Positions 8,689 through 17,223 of a DNA stretch of 64,000 nucleotides are shown here, in pieces. The stretch lies in assembly GCF_009362735.1 (NCBI RefSeq), contig NZ_WHNP01000040.1, positions 1 to 64,000 of the forward strand, given 5' to 3'. A program made the position numbers and the translations under genes. Origin of the DNA: Paraburkholderia franconis (GTDB taxonomy: Bacteria; Pseudomonadota; Gammaproteobacteria; Burkholderiales; Burkholderiaceae). The notes beneath the pieces were generated by a model. It was not told the DNA's origin. It worked only from the letters and a program-made list of their open reading frames with translations, and did not search any database. Position 1 is the stretch's first letter, and each line of letters starts with the position of its first letter.

Positions 8689-9867
8689 ATGACTGATGCC
8701 GTAATCGTATCGACTGCCCGCACGGGTCTTGCCAAATCGTGGCGCGGCGCGTTCAACATGACACATGGCGCGACGCTTGGCGGACATGTGACGAAGGCCG
8801 CCGTCGAGCGCGTGAAGATCGACCCGGCGCGCGTCGAGGACGTGATCATGGGCTGCGCGAACCCCGAAGGCGCGACGGGCTCGAACATCGCGCGGCAGAT
8901 CGCGCTGCGCGCAGGCCTGCCCGTGACGGTGCCCGGCATGACGGTGAACCGCTTTTGCTCGTCGGGGCTGCAGACGATCGCATTGGCCGCGCAGCGCGTG
9001 ATGGTCGGCGAGGGGGATGTGTTCGTCGCGGGCGGCGTCGAGTCGATCTCGTGCGTGCAGAACGAAATGAATCTGCACATGCTGCGCGAAGGCTGGCTGA
9101 TGGAGCACAAGCCGGAGATCTACTGGCCGATGCTGCAGACGGCCGAAACCGTCGCGAAACGCTATTCGATTTCGAAGGAGCGTCAGGACGAATACGGCGT
9201 CCAGTCGCAGCAGCGCGCGGCGGCGGCACAGGAAGCAGGGCGCTTCAACGACGAGATCGTGCCGATGACGGTGCTCGCGGGCGTCGCCGACAAGGCGAGC
9301 GGGCGCATGTTCACGAAAGAAGTGACGATCGCCGCCGACGAAGGCATCCGCGCGGATACGACGCTCGAAGGCGTGTCGAAGATCCGCACGGCGGTGCCGG
9401 GCGGCGTGATCACCGCGGGTAATGCGAGCCAGTTTTCGGACGGCGCGTCGGCGTGCGTGGTGATGAACGCGAAGGTCGCGGAACGCGAAGGCCTGCAACC
9501 GTTGGGCATCTTCCGCGGCTTCGCGGTCGCGGGCTGCGAGCCGGACGAAATGGGCATCGGCCCTGTCTTCGCCGTGCCCAAACTGCTAAAACAGGCGGGA
9601 CTCAAGGTCGACGATATCGGTCTGTGGGAACTGAACGAAGCGTTCGCCGTGCAGGTACTGTATTGCCGCGACAAGCTCGGTATTCCGAACGAACGCCTGA
9701 ATGTCAACGGCGGCGCGATTGCCGTCGGGCATCCGTATGGCGTGTCGGGCGCGCGCCTGACGGGCCATGCGCTGATCGAAGGCAAGCGGCGCGGCGCGAA
9801 GTTCGTCGTGGTGACGATGTGCATCGGCGGAGGCCAGGGCGCGGCGGGATTGTTCGAAATCGCCTGA
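8689..9867 (+). CDS. acetyl-CoA C-acyltransferase (thiolase)
   Basis: The 392-residue enzyme has the thiolase catalytic residues: nucleophile Cys90 in NRFCSSG, His348 in GHPYGVSGAR, and Cys378 in MCIGGGQG. It cleaves 3-ketoacyl-CoA, completing the pathway begun by the upstream ligase and FadJ-like enzymes, or it could condense acetyl-CoA. GGAGACG precedes the ATG. A strong terminator follows the gene, so this is the end of the plus-strand block. Confidence 0.93.
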   Translation: MTDAVIVSTARTGLAKSWRGAFNMTHGATLGGHVTKAAVERVKIDPARVEDVIMGCANPEGATGSNIARQIALRAGLPVTVPGMTVNRFCSSGLQTIALAAQRVMVGEGDVFVAGGVESISCVQNEMNLHMLREGWLMEHKPEIYWPMLQTAETVAKRYSISKERQDEYGVQSQQRAAAAQEAGRFNDEIVPMTVLAGVADKASGRMFTKEVTIAADEGIRADTTLEGVSKIRTAVPGGVITAGNASQFSDGASACVVMNAKVAEREGLQPLGIFRGFAVAGCEPDEMGIGPVFAVPKLLKQAGLKVDDIGLWELNEAFAVQVLYCRDKLGIPNERLNVNGGAIAVGHPYGVSGARLTGHALIEGKRRGAKFVVVTMCIGGGQGAAGLFEIA

Positions 9868-9890
9868 TCGCGTTTGCATCGGCTGATGGG

Positions 9891-9923
9891 AAAGCCCGCG
9901 TGTGAAAGCACGCGGGCTTTTTT
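9891..9923 (+). terminator. rho-independent terminator after thiolase
   Basis: A perfect 12-bp stem (AAAGCCCGCGTG with CACGCGGGCTTT) with a 6-base loop ends in TTTTTT. It closes the beta-oxidation block. Confidence 0.92.
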
Positions 9924-10150
9924 GTTGCCAACGTTTTTTGCTGGCGTCGATGGCGCTGCGATTCGTCCAACGTTCGTTCAGCGCGCGACGATGACAACGA
10001 CGACGCGGAGCAGGCACAGGATTCGCTCGCGATCGTCAAAGCGCTGCCGGCTTAAACTGGTTCCACGATGCACAGGCGGGGATGGCTTCGGCCTGGCTTC
10101 GGCCATCGTCGAAGGCGGGTAGCGAAGTTCACCGCAGACAATGGCGTACG
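9924..10150. other. intergenic spacer, no gene seen
   Basis: Between the thiolase terminator and the 50-bp repeat array I see only spurious short frames and no convincing promoter or RNA gene. Confidence 0.5.
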
Positions 10151-10340
10151 GGAACAGAGTAAGGCGCTAAGGCTCCAACTCTGATCTACAGGTTTGTATG
10201 GGATCGGAGTAGGCGCTGAAGCGCCAGTTCTGATCTACGGGTTTGCATCGGACCAGAGCCGGGGCTAAAGCGCCAACTCCGGTCGATAGCGTTGCATGGG
10301 ACCGGAGTAGGCGCTAAAGCGCCAACTCCGGTCGACACAG
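10151..10340. repeat. 50-bp tandem hairpin repeat, about 3.8 copies
   Basis: Four imperfect units begin at about 10151, 10201, 10251 and 10301 with a 50-bp period. Each contains the core GGCGCT(A/G)AAGCGCC, or a degraded form of it, flanked by GGAGT/ACTCC-type arms. The last unit is the best: ACCGGAGT-A-GGCGC-TAAA-GCGCC-A-ACTCCGGT (10301-10332) is a near-perfect stem-loop. The final copy ends directly before the ribosome-binding site of the SH3-domain gene, so transcription into that gene would have to start inside or cross the array. The look is that of a REP/BIME-like intergenic repeat, not of a CRISPR. Confidence 0.85.
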
Positions 10341-10349
10341 GAGGGAATC

Positions 10350-11237
10350 ATGCGAATGCGGGTTGCTTGCGTCGCCGTTGTGGAGGCGGTGGCGCTCTCG
10401 GTCGCGACGGGTGCTGCGTCGGCGCAATCGCAGGCTTACACGAACGAGCCCGTCTATCTTTACGCGGGACCGGCGCAGGACTATCCCGTCGTCGCGCAAC
10501 TGCCATCGGGACAGCCCGTGACCGTCTACGGCTGCGTGAGCGGCTATACGTGGTGCGATGTCGAAATTGCAGACGCGCGTGGCTGGGTCTACGGCGGCTA
10601 TCTGACGTATGCGTATCAGGGCAGCAGTGTCCCTATCATGAACTACGGCGCAGTCATCGGTTTGCCCCTCGTCACCTTCTCGCTGGGGACGTACTGGGGC
10701 CATTACTATCGCGAGCGCCCGTGGTATCCGGACCGTTCGCGCTGGGAGCATCATCCACCGCCGCCACACCGGCCGCCGCCTCCGCCGCAGGGCGCAAACC
10801 GGCCTCCGCCGTCATCGCCGAATCAGCCACCACCGTCCGGGCAAGGTCCGCGGCCGCCTGGCGCCGAACACGGACATCGGGCGGGGCCACCGCAAGGTGG
10901 CCCGCCGCCGCCGATGCAGGGCGGTGGACCGCGACCGGGGCAGCCTCAGATGCAGGGCGGTGGACCACAACCGGGGCAACCTCAGATGCAGGGCGGTGGA
11001 CCTCGGCCGCAACAGCCGCCGATGCAGGGCGGAGGTCCAGCGGGACCGCCGCCCGCTCAGGGGGGTGGACATCCACCGGGGCCGCCGCCTGCCCAAGGTG
11101 GTGGACGTCCGCCGGGGCCGCCGCCCGGTCAGGCGGTGGCGCGTCCATCCGGTCCGCCACCGGGGCAAGGGGAACACAATGCGCCGAGGCCGACAGGCAC
11201 GACGCCGGGACAAGGCCCGTCCACGTCGAATCACTGA
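10350..11237 (+). CDS. secreted SH3b-domain protein with proline/glycine/glutamine-rich repeats
   Basis: The 295-residue protein has a signal peptide (cleavage after ASA, near residue 25). A bacterial SH3 domain follows at about 28-90, with LYAGPAQDYPVVAQLPSGQPVTVYGC and WCDVEIADARGWVYGGYL. Then comes a short hydrophobic stretch and, from about 125 on, a low-complexity tail built from GGGP(R/Q)PGQPQMQ-like and GPPPAQGGG-like repeats. SH3b domains often bind cell wall; the tail may span or interact with the envelope. Function is not known. AGGAGGG precedes the ATG. The repetitive tail DNA is prone to copy-number change. Confidence 0.85.
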   Translation: MRMRVACVAVVEAVALSVATGAASAQSQAYTNEPVYLYAGPAQDYPVVAQLPSGQPVTVYGCVSGYTWCDVEIADARGWVYGGYLTYAYQGSSVPIMNYGAVIGLPLVTFSLGTYWGHYYRERPWYPDRSRWEHHPPPPHRPPPPPQGANRPPPSSPNQPPPSGQGPRPPGAEHGHRAGPPQGGPPPPMQGGGPRPGQPQMQGGGPQPGQPQMQGGGPRPQQPPMQGGGPAGPPPAQGGGHPPGPPPAQGGGRPPGPPPGQAVARPSGPPPGQGEHNAPRPTGTTPGQGPSTSNH

Positions 11238-11366
11238 GCCTCTCGCGTCGACGAAGCGTACTCACCGGCCGCAAATCCCGGCGCGTTCACGCCGCCCGAT
11301 CAACGGCGAACGCGCCGCACATGACGTCAGCCGCAATCAGTGGTCGAGCGACACCCGCCGTAACCG

Positions 11367-11858
11367 CTACAGCCCGCTCATATTGCCCATCGGCAGCGAC
11401 AGCGTGCCCTGATCGATGAAGCGCGTACCGCCCGTGATGCCGCCCGCCAGGCGTCCCCGCAGCACGTAGGGCAGGTTGCCCGTCTGCGCGCTGTCGGCGA
11501 ACGCGAACGCCTGGCGCACGGCGGCGAATGCGGGCACCGTCAGCGGCACGCTGATCACTGTTTCTCCGAAACGCGGCACCGTGCCGGCCTCATCGCTGAC
11601 GCCGCTCGCGAACGGCTTGCCGTTGAGATCGAGTTCGACGGAAACCCCGTTGTAGTCGATCGGTGTGTCATTCGGGTTCTGCACGCGCAGTTTCAGACTG
11701 AAGCGCATTTCCATGCCCTGGCCCGCGAGCGGCTCGATGCCGGCGACGTTCACGCGCAACGGATCGTGGCCGAACATGCCCGCGCAGCCGGCCACCGACA
11801 GCATCGCGACGACGAAGAACAACACGCGAAGGGAGCGCCAGATGCGCTGAATGGCCAT
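11367..11858 (-). CDS. LEA type 2 (WHy-domain) lipoprotein
   Basis: The 163-residue product has a lipoprotein signal ending in the lipobox LSVAGC (acylated Cys near residue 25). A WHy/LEA14-like beta-sandwich follows (FSLKLRVQNPNDTPIDYNGVSVEL). Such proteins are envelope lipoproteins of uncertain role, often linked to desiccation or stress tolerance. GAGG sits nine bases before the ATG at 11858; an ATG two codons upstream (11864) is possible but too close to that site. Confidence 0.82.
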   Translation of the reverse strand: MAIQRIWRSLRVLFFVVAMLSVAGCAGMFGHDPLRVNVAGIEPLAGQGMEMRFSLKLRVQNPNDTPIDYNGVSVELDLNGKPFASGVSDEAGTVPRFGETVISVPLTVPAFAAVRQAFAFADSAQTGNLPYVLRGRLAGGITGGTRFIDQGTLSLPMGNMSGL

Positions 11859-12163
11859 GGTCATGCACCTCGTCAAGCAAGCACGCGAAACGGCGTGCAT
11901 CGGATGAATTCTAGCGGAGCGCACGACTGACGGCGCGCCCCTGCAACCACAACGGCGCGTGCAACGGCCAGTGAAGCGGCGAGCGATACAACGTGCCCGG
12001 TGCTCCCGCTTTTCCGATTGCCGCCGCGATGAGACAATCGCGCCGCCCGTCGCGCCGCCCGTCGCGCGCCGACCTGTTTCGTGCCGGGGGCGGCGCCCGT
12101 GAACGATGCCATCACCGCGCGTTTCGCCATGCCGCCCGGCTCATCTCGATTGCAACGAATCGC
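11859..12163. other. intergenic region with a 12-bp tandem duplication
   Basis: This 305-bp divergent gap holds two head-to-tail copies of CGCGCCGCCCGT (about 12039-12062) plus a partial third. I see no RNA gene, and no promoter I would defend. Confidence 0.45.
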
Positions 12164-12787
12164 ATGAAACCAAAAATGGAAACCATCGTCCTCGCCGCCG
12201 ATCTCGCCGGCACGTTCATCTTCGCGATCGAGGGCGCGGTGGCGGCGATGCACAGCGGCCTCGATCTGCTCGGCGTGATGGTGATCGCGTTCGTCGCATC
12301 GCTGGGCGGCGGCGTGACGCGCGATCTGCTGATCGGCGCGAGCCCGCCGAATGCGATTCGCGACTGGCGCTATCCGGCGCTGACCTTCGTCGCCGGCCTG
12401 CTCACTTTCGTCTTTCATTCCGACGCCGAAGGCTTTCCCGCGTTCTGGCTCATGGTGCTCGACGCAGCGGGGCTGGCGCTGTTCGCCGTCGCGGGCGTCG
12501 AGAAGGCGATCCTGTTCGGAATCCGGCCGTTCGTGGCGGCGCTGATGGGCGCGGTGACGGGCGTCGGCGGCGGTGTGATCAGGGACGTGCTGCTCGCGCG
12601 CATCCCGTCCGTGCTCGTCGCCGATATCTACGCGACAGCGGCGTTCTTCGGCGCGGTTGTCGTGTTGATCGCGCGCCGCCTGGGGCTGTCCCCCGCGATG
12701 GCGGGCGTGATGGGTGGCGTCGCGTGTTTCGGCCTGCGCGTTGTCGCGGCCACGCATGGATGGCATCTGCCGCGCGCGATGATCTGA
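12164..12787 (+). CDS. trimeric intracellular cation (TRIC) channel family membrane protein
   Basis: This 207-residue protein of the UPF0126/YicG family has about six to seven membrane helices. Two glycine-rich repeats, ASLGGGVTRDLLIG and GVGGGVIRDVLL, are the internal-repeat hallmark of prokaryotic TRIC-type channels, which pass monovalent cations. The start has no good ribosome-binding site; ATG at 12164 or 12176 (METIVLAAD) are both possible. It stands alone on the plus strand. Confidence 0.88.
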   Translation: MKPKMETIVLAADLAGTFIFAIEGAVAAMHSGLDLLGVMVIAFVASLGGGVTRDLLIGASPPNAIRDWRYPALTFVAGLLTFVFHSDAEGFPAFWLMVLDAAGLALFAVAGVEKAILFGIRPFVAALMGAVTGVGGGVIRDVLLARIPSVLVADIYATAAFFGAVVVLIARRLGLSPAMAGVMGGVACFGLRVVAATHGWHLPRAMI

Positions 12788-12934
12788 GCGCCGTCTGTAC
12801 GACCGATACGAATCGCAGGCGTCAAAAGTCGACGTCAACAGTAGACGTCAAGCGTCGGCGTGTTCGGCGGCGCAACGCCCGCGCATCGGTCGATGACCTT
12901 GGGCGCCGCGCCTTCTTGCTGTCGTGTCGCGCGC

Positions 12935-13228
12935 CTACTTCAATCCGCCGACGATTCGCTCCATCTCGTCTTCGCCGAACGCGCGCAGCGTCGCCGTGCG
13001 GACGTTGCCTAGCGCAGCGAGCGCGAGGCCGAGGCGGGTCGTGGTTTCGTCGTCGGGCGAATCGAACGAGATCACCAGGTCGTACGCGCCAAGCGTCCAG
13101 TTCACGGTGCCAATCGTTACGCCCATCGCCTTGCTGGTTTCGCGGAATGCGCGCGCCCGGTTGACCGTGTCTTTCGCAGTGCGCACGCCCTGATCGGTCC
13201 AGTTGGCGAGCATGATGTAAGTAGCCAT
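12935..13228 (-). CDS. GYD domain-containing protein
   Basis: The 97-residue protein matches the small alpha/beta GYD family: MATYIMLANWTDQG at the N terminus, the diagnostic GAYDLVISFDSPDDE (the GYD position reads AYD), and a C-terminal TLRAF-EDEMERIV. It is a soluble ferredoxin-like fold of unknown role. GAGGACAAC precedes the ATG. No operon partner is adjacent. Confidence 0.85.
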   Translation of the reverse strand: MATYIMLANWTDQGVRTAKDTVNRARAFRETSKAMGVTIGTVNWTLGAYDLVISFDSPDDETTTRLGLALAALGNVRTATLRAFGEDEMERIVGGLK

Positions 13229-13688
13229 GTTGTCCTCGTGATGGGAAAGTGAAACTGCCGCGCGTGTGCCGTGACATCGTTCGCGACGGACGAACGAACG
13301 AACGCGGCACAGCGCGCGGGCCGTTTTCTATGCGTGCATAAAGACGCAAAGAGAAAGGAAGACAAGGCGGCCGCAGTACGAGAGGACGGGCGCTCGGGAG
13401 AGGAATGGCCGCGGATCGTTGACGCCCGGTTTCGCGTTGCGCGCTGCTTTCGACTACTGTGCGACTGCATTGCGGATGCCGCGCACGGCCGGGCTGACTG
13501 CCAGAAAAGTATAGGCGACGCGGTGCGTCCGAAAGAGCTGATTGAAAGCGCCGAGGTGCTTTTGTCCTATGCCGTGCAGCCCGATCCATGCACGCGCACA
13601 GTGCGGGTATCATCTGACGACGCGTCTTTGATGCAAGGCATGCCGGGCATGCGCAGCCAGCGCACAGTCAACAGCAAAGGTGATCTCC
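13229..13688. other. intergenic region, nothing recognised
   Basis: This 460-bp divergent spacer shows only shadow frames. It presumably carries promoters for the GYD gene and for the Dabb/thioesterase pair, but I see no convincing boxes, repeats or RNA genes. Confidence 0.4.
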
Positions 13689-13988
13689 TTGATTCGTCAT
13701 ATCGTGATGTGGAAGCTCAAAGCGGCAGAGGGCGCGACGCGCGCACAGAACGCGCTGCTGCTGAAGGAAAAACTGGAGGCATGCCGCGATGCCGTGCCGG
13801 GCATCGTGCGTCTCGATGTAGGCATCGCGACGCCTGGTCTCGACTCGACCTGCGACGTCGTGCTTGTCTGCGACTTCACCGACAAGGCGGCCCTCGATGC
13901 CTATCAGGTTCATCCCGCGCACCAGCTCGTGAAGGCCTTTCTTGCGCCCATCCGCGAATCGCGCGAGGCCGTCGACTACGAAATCTGA
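13689..13988 (+). CDS. Dabb-family (stress-responsive A/B barrel) protein
   Basis: The 99-residue protein begins MIRHIVMWKLK, the canonical start of Dabb proteins, and continues with PGIVRLDVGIATPG and DVVLVCDFTDKAALDAYQVHPAH-type barrel strands. I place the start on a TTG because AAAGGTGAT lies at correct spacing (8 bases) and the family begins there; the GTG three codons upstream falls inside that ribosome-binding site. Function is unassigned. The thioesterase gene follows after only 6 bp, so they are probably one transcript. Confidence 0.85.
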   Translation: MIRHIVMWKLKAAEGATRAQNALLLKEKLEACRDAVPGIVRLDVGIATPGLDSTCDVVLVCDFTDKAALDAYQVHPAHQLVKAFLAPIRESREAVDYEI

Positions 13989-13994
13989 ATACCG

Positions 13995-14465
13995 ATGACC
14001 CATCAACCCAATCACATGGTGATCGAGAGCCCATTCATCGATCATCTCGGCGCGCAACTCGTGTCGGCAACGGACGGCGCGAGCGAAGTCGTGCTGACAT
14101 TGCGCCCCGAGCATCTGAACACATGGGCTGTCGCGCACGGCGGCATCACGATGACGCTCGCCGATTGCGCGCTGGCGATGGCCGCGCGCAGTCTCGCGGC
14201 AGACGGCATCGGCGTCGTGACCGTCGAAATGAAAGTGAACTTCATGCAGCCCGGCAGCAGCGAGTTGCGCGCGACGGCCCGCGTGCTGCACCGCTCGACC
14301 ACGATGGCCTATTGCGAAGGCGAGATTCGCGACAGCGAAGGCCACTTCGTCGCGAAGGCGCTCGGCACGTTCAAGTACATGCGGCGGCTCGCCGTCGGCC
14401 GCGAGGTCAGGCAGCAGCGGCTGCGCAGCGATCCGTCCGCGAGACCCGGCCCCAGCGACGGCTGA
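13995..14465 (+). CDS. PaaI-family hotdog thioesterase
   Basis: The 156-residue protein has the hotdog thioesterase pattern: HLNTWAVAHGGITMTLADCALAMAARS, in which the HGG segment and following acidic residue form the active site, then VEMKVNFMQPGSSELRATARVLHRSTTMAYCEGEI. It likely hydrolyses acyl- or aryl-CoA thioesters; the substrate is not predictable. It lies 6 bp behind the Dabb gene. Confidence 0.88.
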   Translation: MTHQPNHMVIESPFIDHLGAQLVSATDGASEVVLTLRPEHLNTWAVAHGGITMTLADCALAMAARSLAADGIGVVTVEMKVNFMQPGSSELRATARVLHRSTTMAYCEGEIRDSEGHFVAKALGTFKYMRRLAVGREVRQQRLRSDPSARPGPSDG

Positions 14466-14519
14466 ACGCGAGGGCCGGCGCTTTCATCGATGACCGAACA
14501 ATTTACGGAGACAACTGTC

Positions 14520-15208
14520 ATGGCCAAAGTCAATCGTCAGATCCTCCTCGTGTCGCGTCCGCAGGGCGCAGCATCCGCGGACAATTTCAAGCTCGTCGAA
14601 ACGCCGCTCGCGCCGCTCGGCGACGGCGAAGTGCGCGTGCGCAATCACTACCTGTCGCTCGATCCGTACATGCGTGGCCGCATGAACGACGCGAAGTCAT
14701 ACGCGCCGCCGCAGCCGTTGAACGAAGTGATGATCGGCGGCACGGTGGGCGAAGTGGTCGAGTCGAAGAACGCGGCGTTCAAGGCCGGCGACAAGGTGGT
14801 CGGCACGTTCGGCTGGCAGGAGTTCGGCACGTCCGACGGCAAGGGTTTGCAGAAGGTCGATGACACGCACGTGCCGACGGCGGCGACGGCCTCGACGCGA
14901 CGCTCGCGCGGATGAACGCGTTCGGCCGCATCGCGCTGTGCGGCTATATCGCCGGTTATGACGGCGAGCCGGTGCCGCTCAAGCATCCGTCGTTGATCCT
15001 CACGCAGCGTCTGCTCGTGCAGGGTTTCGTCATCACCGAACACCTGGACGTGTGGCCCGCTGCGCTGAAGGAGCTCGGCACGCTCGTCGCGCAAAAGAAG
15101 CTGCACTATCGCGAGTCGATCGCGCACGGTCTGGAGAACGCGCCCGAAGCGTTTCTCGGCATGCTCAAGGGGCGCAACTTCGGCAAGCAGCTTGTCAAGC
15201 TGATTTGA
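14520..15208 (+). pseudogene. NADP-dependent oxidoreductase (CurA/MDR family), internal deletion
   Basis: The first 119 codons (MAKVNRQILLVSRPQG through DDTHVP) match the N-terminal GroES-like part of a CurA/zinc-independent MDR oxidoreductase. From about 14879 the C-terminal part resumes in another frame (GGDGLDATLARMNAFGRIALCGYIAGYDG through the end at 15208). Roughly 110 residues, including the whole NADP-binding Rossmann motif, are missing between them, and the junction shifts the frame, so the first frame stops at 14915. A good GGAG ribosome-binding site remains at the 5' end. Intact relatives are about 335-345 residues. The junction lies in GC-rich CCGACGGCGGCGACGG, which suggests slippage or a small recombination; an assembly error is the alternative. 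Confidence 0.85.
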
Positions 15209-15265
15209 GCGGGCGGGCGTCGTCAGATAGTTATTGTGCGCAATGGGTCCACTAAGGGAGTCTGC

Positions 15266-16135
15266 ATGTTCCAGTTCGACGGCAAGGTCGCCGTGATCAC
15301 CGGCGCGGCGAGCGGCTTTGGCCGCGCGTTCGCCGAAAAGGGCGCGTCGCTCGGCATGAAGCTCGTGCTCGCGGATGTCGATGCGGGCGCGCTCGCGCAA
15401 ACGGTCGACGCGCTGCGCGCGTCGGGCGCCGAAGTCGTCGGCGTGCCCACGGACGTCTCCGATGGCGCGCAGGTTCAGGCGCTGGCCGATGCCGCGCTTG
15501 CGGCCTTCGGCAAGGTCCATCTGCTCTTCAACAATGCGGGCGTCGGCGCGGGCGGCTTCCTGTGGGAAAGCTCGGCGAACGACTGGGCCTGGGTGTTCGG
15601 CGTCAACGTGATGGGCGTCGCACATGGCGTGCGCGTGTTCACACCGATCATGCTCGCGCAGAACGAGCCCGCGCATATCATCAATACGGCGTCGGTGGCG
15701 GGCTTGCTGTCGCCGCCGTCGATGGGCATCTACAACGCGTCGAAACACGCGGTCGTGTCGCTGACGGAGACGCTCTATCACGATCTGCAGAACGCGGGCG
15801 GCGAGGTCGGTTGCTCGCTGCTGTGTCCTGCGTTCGTGCCGACGGGCATTGCGGACGCCGAGCGCTCGCGTCCCGAGTCGCTGCGCAACGGCGCGCAACC
15901 GACGCGCTCGCAACTCGCCGCCGACAAGCAGCTACAGCGCGCCGTGCATTCCGGCAAGCTGAGCGCGGCGGATGTCGCGAGCCTGACGTTCGACGCGATC
16001 GCCGAGCGGCGCTTCTATATCCTCACGCATCCCGCCATTCTCGCGACCGTGCGGCTGCGCCACGAGGATATCGAGCAGCAGCGTAATCCGACCGATCCGC
16101 TGTCGCTGAAGCCCGAGGTCAAGGAAGCCCGTTAG
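15266..16135 (+). CDS. SDR family NAD(P)-dependent oxidoreductase
   Basis: This 289-residue classical short-chain dehydrogenase has cofactor motif TGAASGFG (12-19), D-V at the first acidic position, NNAG (89-92), catalytic Ser143, and Tyr156-x3-Lys160 (YNASK). Substrate is unknown; the C-terminal extension (LRHEDIEQQRNP) is common in this SDR subgroup. AAGGGAG precedes the ATG at 15266. It follows the damaged oxidoreductase gene by 57 bp and probably belongs to the same transcription unit. Confidence 0.88.
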   Translation: MFQFDGKVAVITGAASGFGRAFAEKGASLGMKLVLADVDAGALAQTVDALRASGAEVVGVPTDVSDGAQVQALADAALAAFGKVHLLFNNAGVGAGGFLWESSANDWAWVFGVNVMGVAHGVRVFTPIMLAQNEPAHIINTASVAGLLSPPSMGIYNASKHAVVSLTETLYHDLQNAGGEVGCSLLCPAFVPTGIADAERSRPESLRNGAQPTRSQLAADKQLQRAVHSGKLSAADVASLTFDAIAERRFYILTHPAILATVRLRHEDIEQQRNPTDPLSLKPEVKEAR

Positions 16136-16235
16136 CGCGCGTGCCCGACACGAGTGACGTGAGCGCTTCGTGGCATCACGTGGCATCATACGGCGCTCAC
16201 TCAACCGACGGGCGCTCATGCGCCGCCGACCGAAC

Positions 16236-17195
16236 ATGCCGTTGAACCCGAAGATCGAGCAGGTGCTCGACATGATCGCGCGTGCGAAGCGCCCCGCGTA
16301 TCACGATCTGACCGCGCAGGAAGCGCGTGCGTCTTACGAAAAGAGCGCGCCGATACTCGAAGTGCCCGCCGCGCCGATGTTTTCCGTCGAAGACATCGAC
16401 GTGCCGATGCGCGATAGCCTGACGATCCGTGTGCGTCTCTATCATCCCGCCGAGCCGCAGTGGGCGAACCCCGCGCCCGCGCTGGTCTACTATCACGGCG
16501 GCGGCTTCACGGTCGGCAGCGTGAACACGCACGATGCGATCTGCCGGATGTTCGCGCGCGACGCGCAGTGCGTCGTGATGTCGGTCGATTACCGGCTCGC
16601 GCCCGAGCACAAGTTTCCGACGGCCGTCGACGATGCATTCGACGCGCTCAAGTGGCTGCATGAGAACGCGGCGCTCTATGGCATCGACGCACGCCGCATC
16701 GCCGTCGGCGGCGATAGCGCGGGCGGCACGATCGCCACCGTCTGCGCCGTGCTCGCGCGAGACGCGGATATTGAGCTCGCGCTCCAACTGCTGATCTATC
16801 CGGGCACGACGGGCCATCAACAGACCGATTCGCACGAACGTCTCTCGGACGGCTACCTGCTGTCCGGGGACACGATTCAATGGTTCTTCGAGCAATACGT
16901 GCGCAACGACGACGATCGCCACGACTGGCGTTTCGCGCCGCTCGACGGCACGCGCGGCGCGCCCGATTTTCATCGCGTGGCGCCCGCGTGGATTGCGACG
17001 GCCGAATACGATCCGCTGAGCGATGAAGGCGAAGCCTATGCGCACAAGCTGCGCGAGGCGGGCAATGCCGTCGCTTTCAAATGCTATGCCGGCATGATCC
17101 ACGAGTTCTTCAAGATGGGCGGCTACGTGCCCGACGTCGCCCTCGCGCACGCGGACGCCGCGGCGGCATTGCGCGCCGCGTTCGGCGTCGAATAG
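16236..17195 (+). CDS. alpha/beta hydrolase of the hormone-sensitive lipase family
   Basis: The 319-residue esterase carries the oxyanion-hole motif HGGG (87-90), the nucleophile elbow GDSAGG (Ser161), the acid in TAEYDPLSDEG and the His in GMIHEFFKM, all in HSL order. It should hydrolyse short-chain carboxylic esters in the cytoplasm. The start at MPLNPKIEQVLD is the family-typical one, although no clear ribosome-binding site is seen; ATG at 16218 is an alternative. The preceding SDR is on the same strand 100 bp away. Confidence 0.88.
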   Translation: MPLNPKIEQVLDMIARAKRPAYHDLTAQEARASYEKSAPILEVPAAPMFSVEDIDVPMRDSLTIRVRLYHPAEPQWANPAPALVYYHGGGFTVGSVNTHDAICRMFARDAQCVVMSVDYRLAPEHKFPTAVDDAFDALKWLHENAALYGIDARRIAVGGDSAGGTIATVCAVLARDADIELALQLLIYPGTTGHQQTDSHERLSDGYLLSGDTIQWFFEQYVRNDDDRHDWRFAPLDGTRGAPDFHRVAPAWIATAEYDPLSDEGEAYAHKLREAGNAVAFKCYAGMIHEFFKMGGYVPDVALAHADAAAALRAAFGVE

Positions 17196-17223
17196 GGCGC
17201 GTGCTCTGTGGCGACGCTTTGCG

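Noticed and set aside
10151..10340. CRISPR array
   Set aside because: The 50-bp units have no unique spacers and the hairpins repeat as a whole; no cas genes are nearby.
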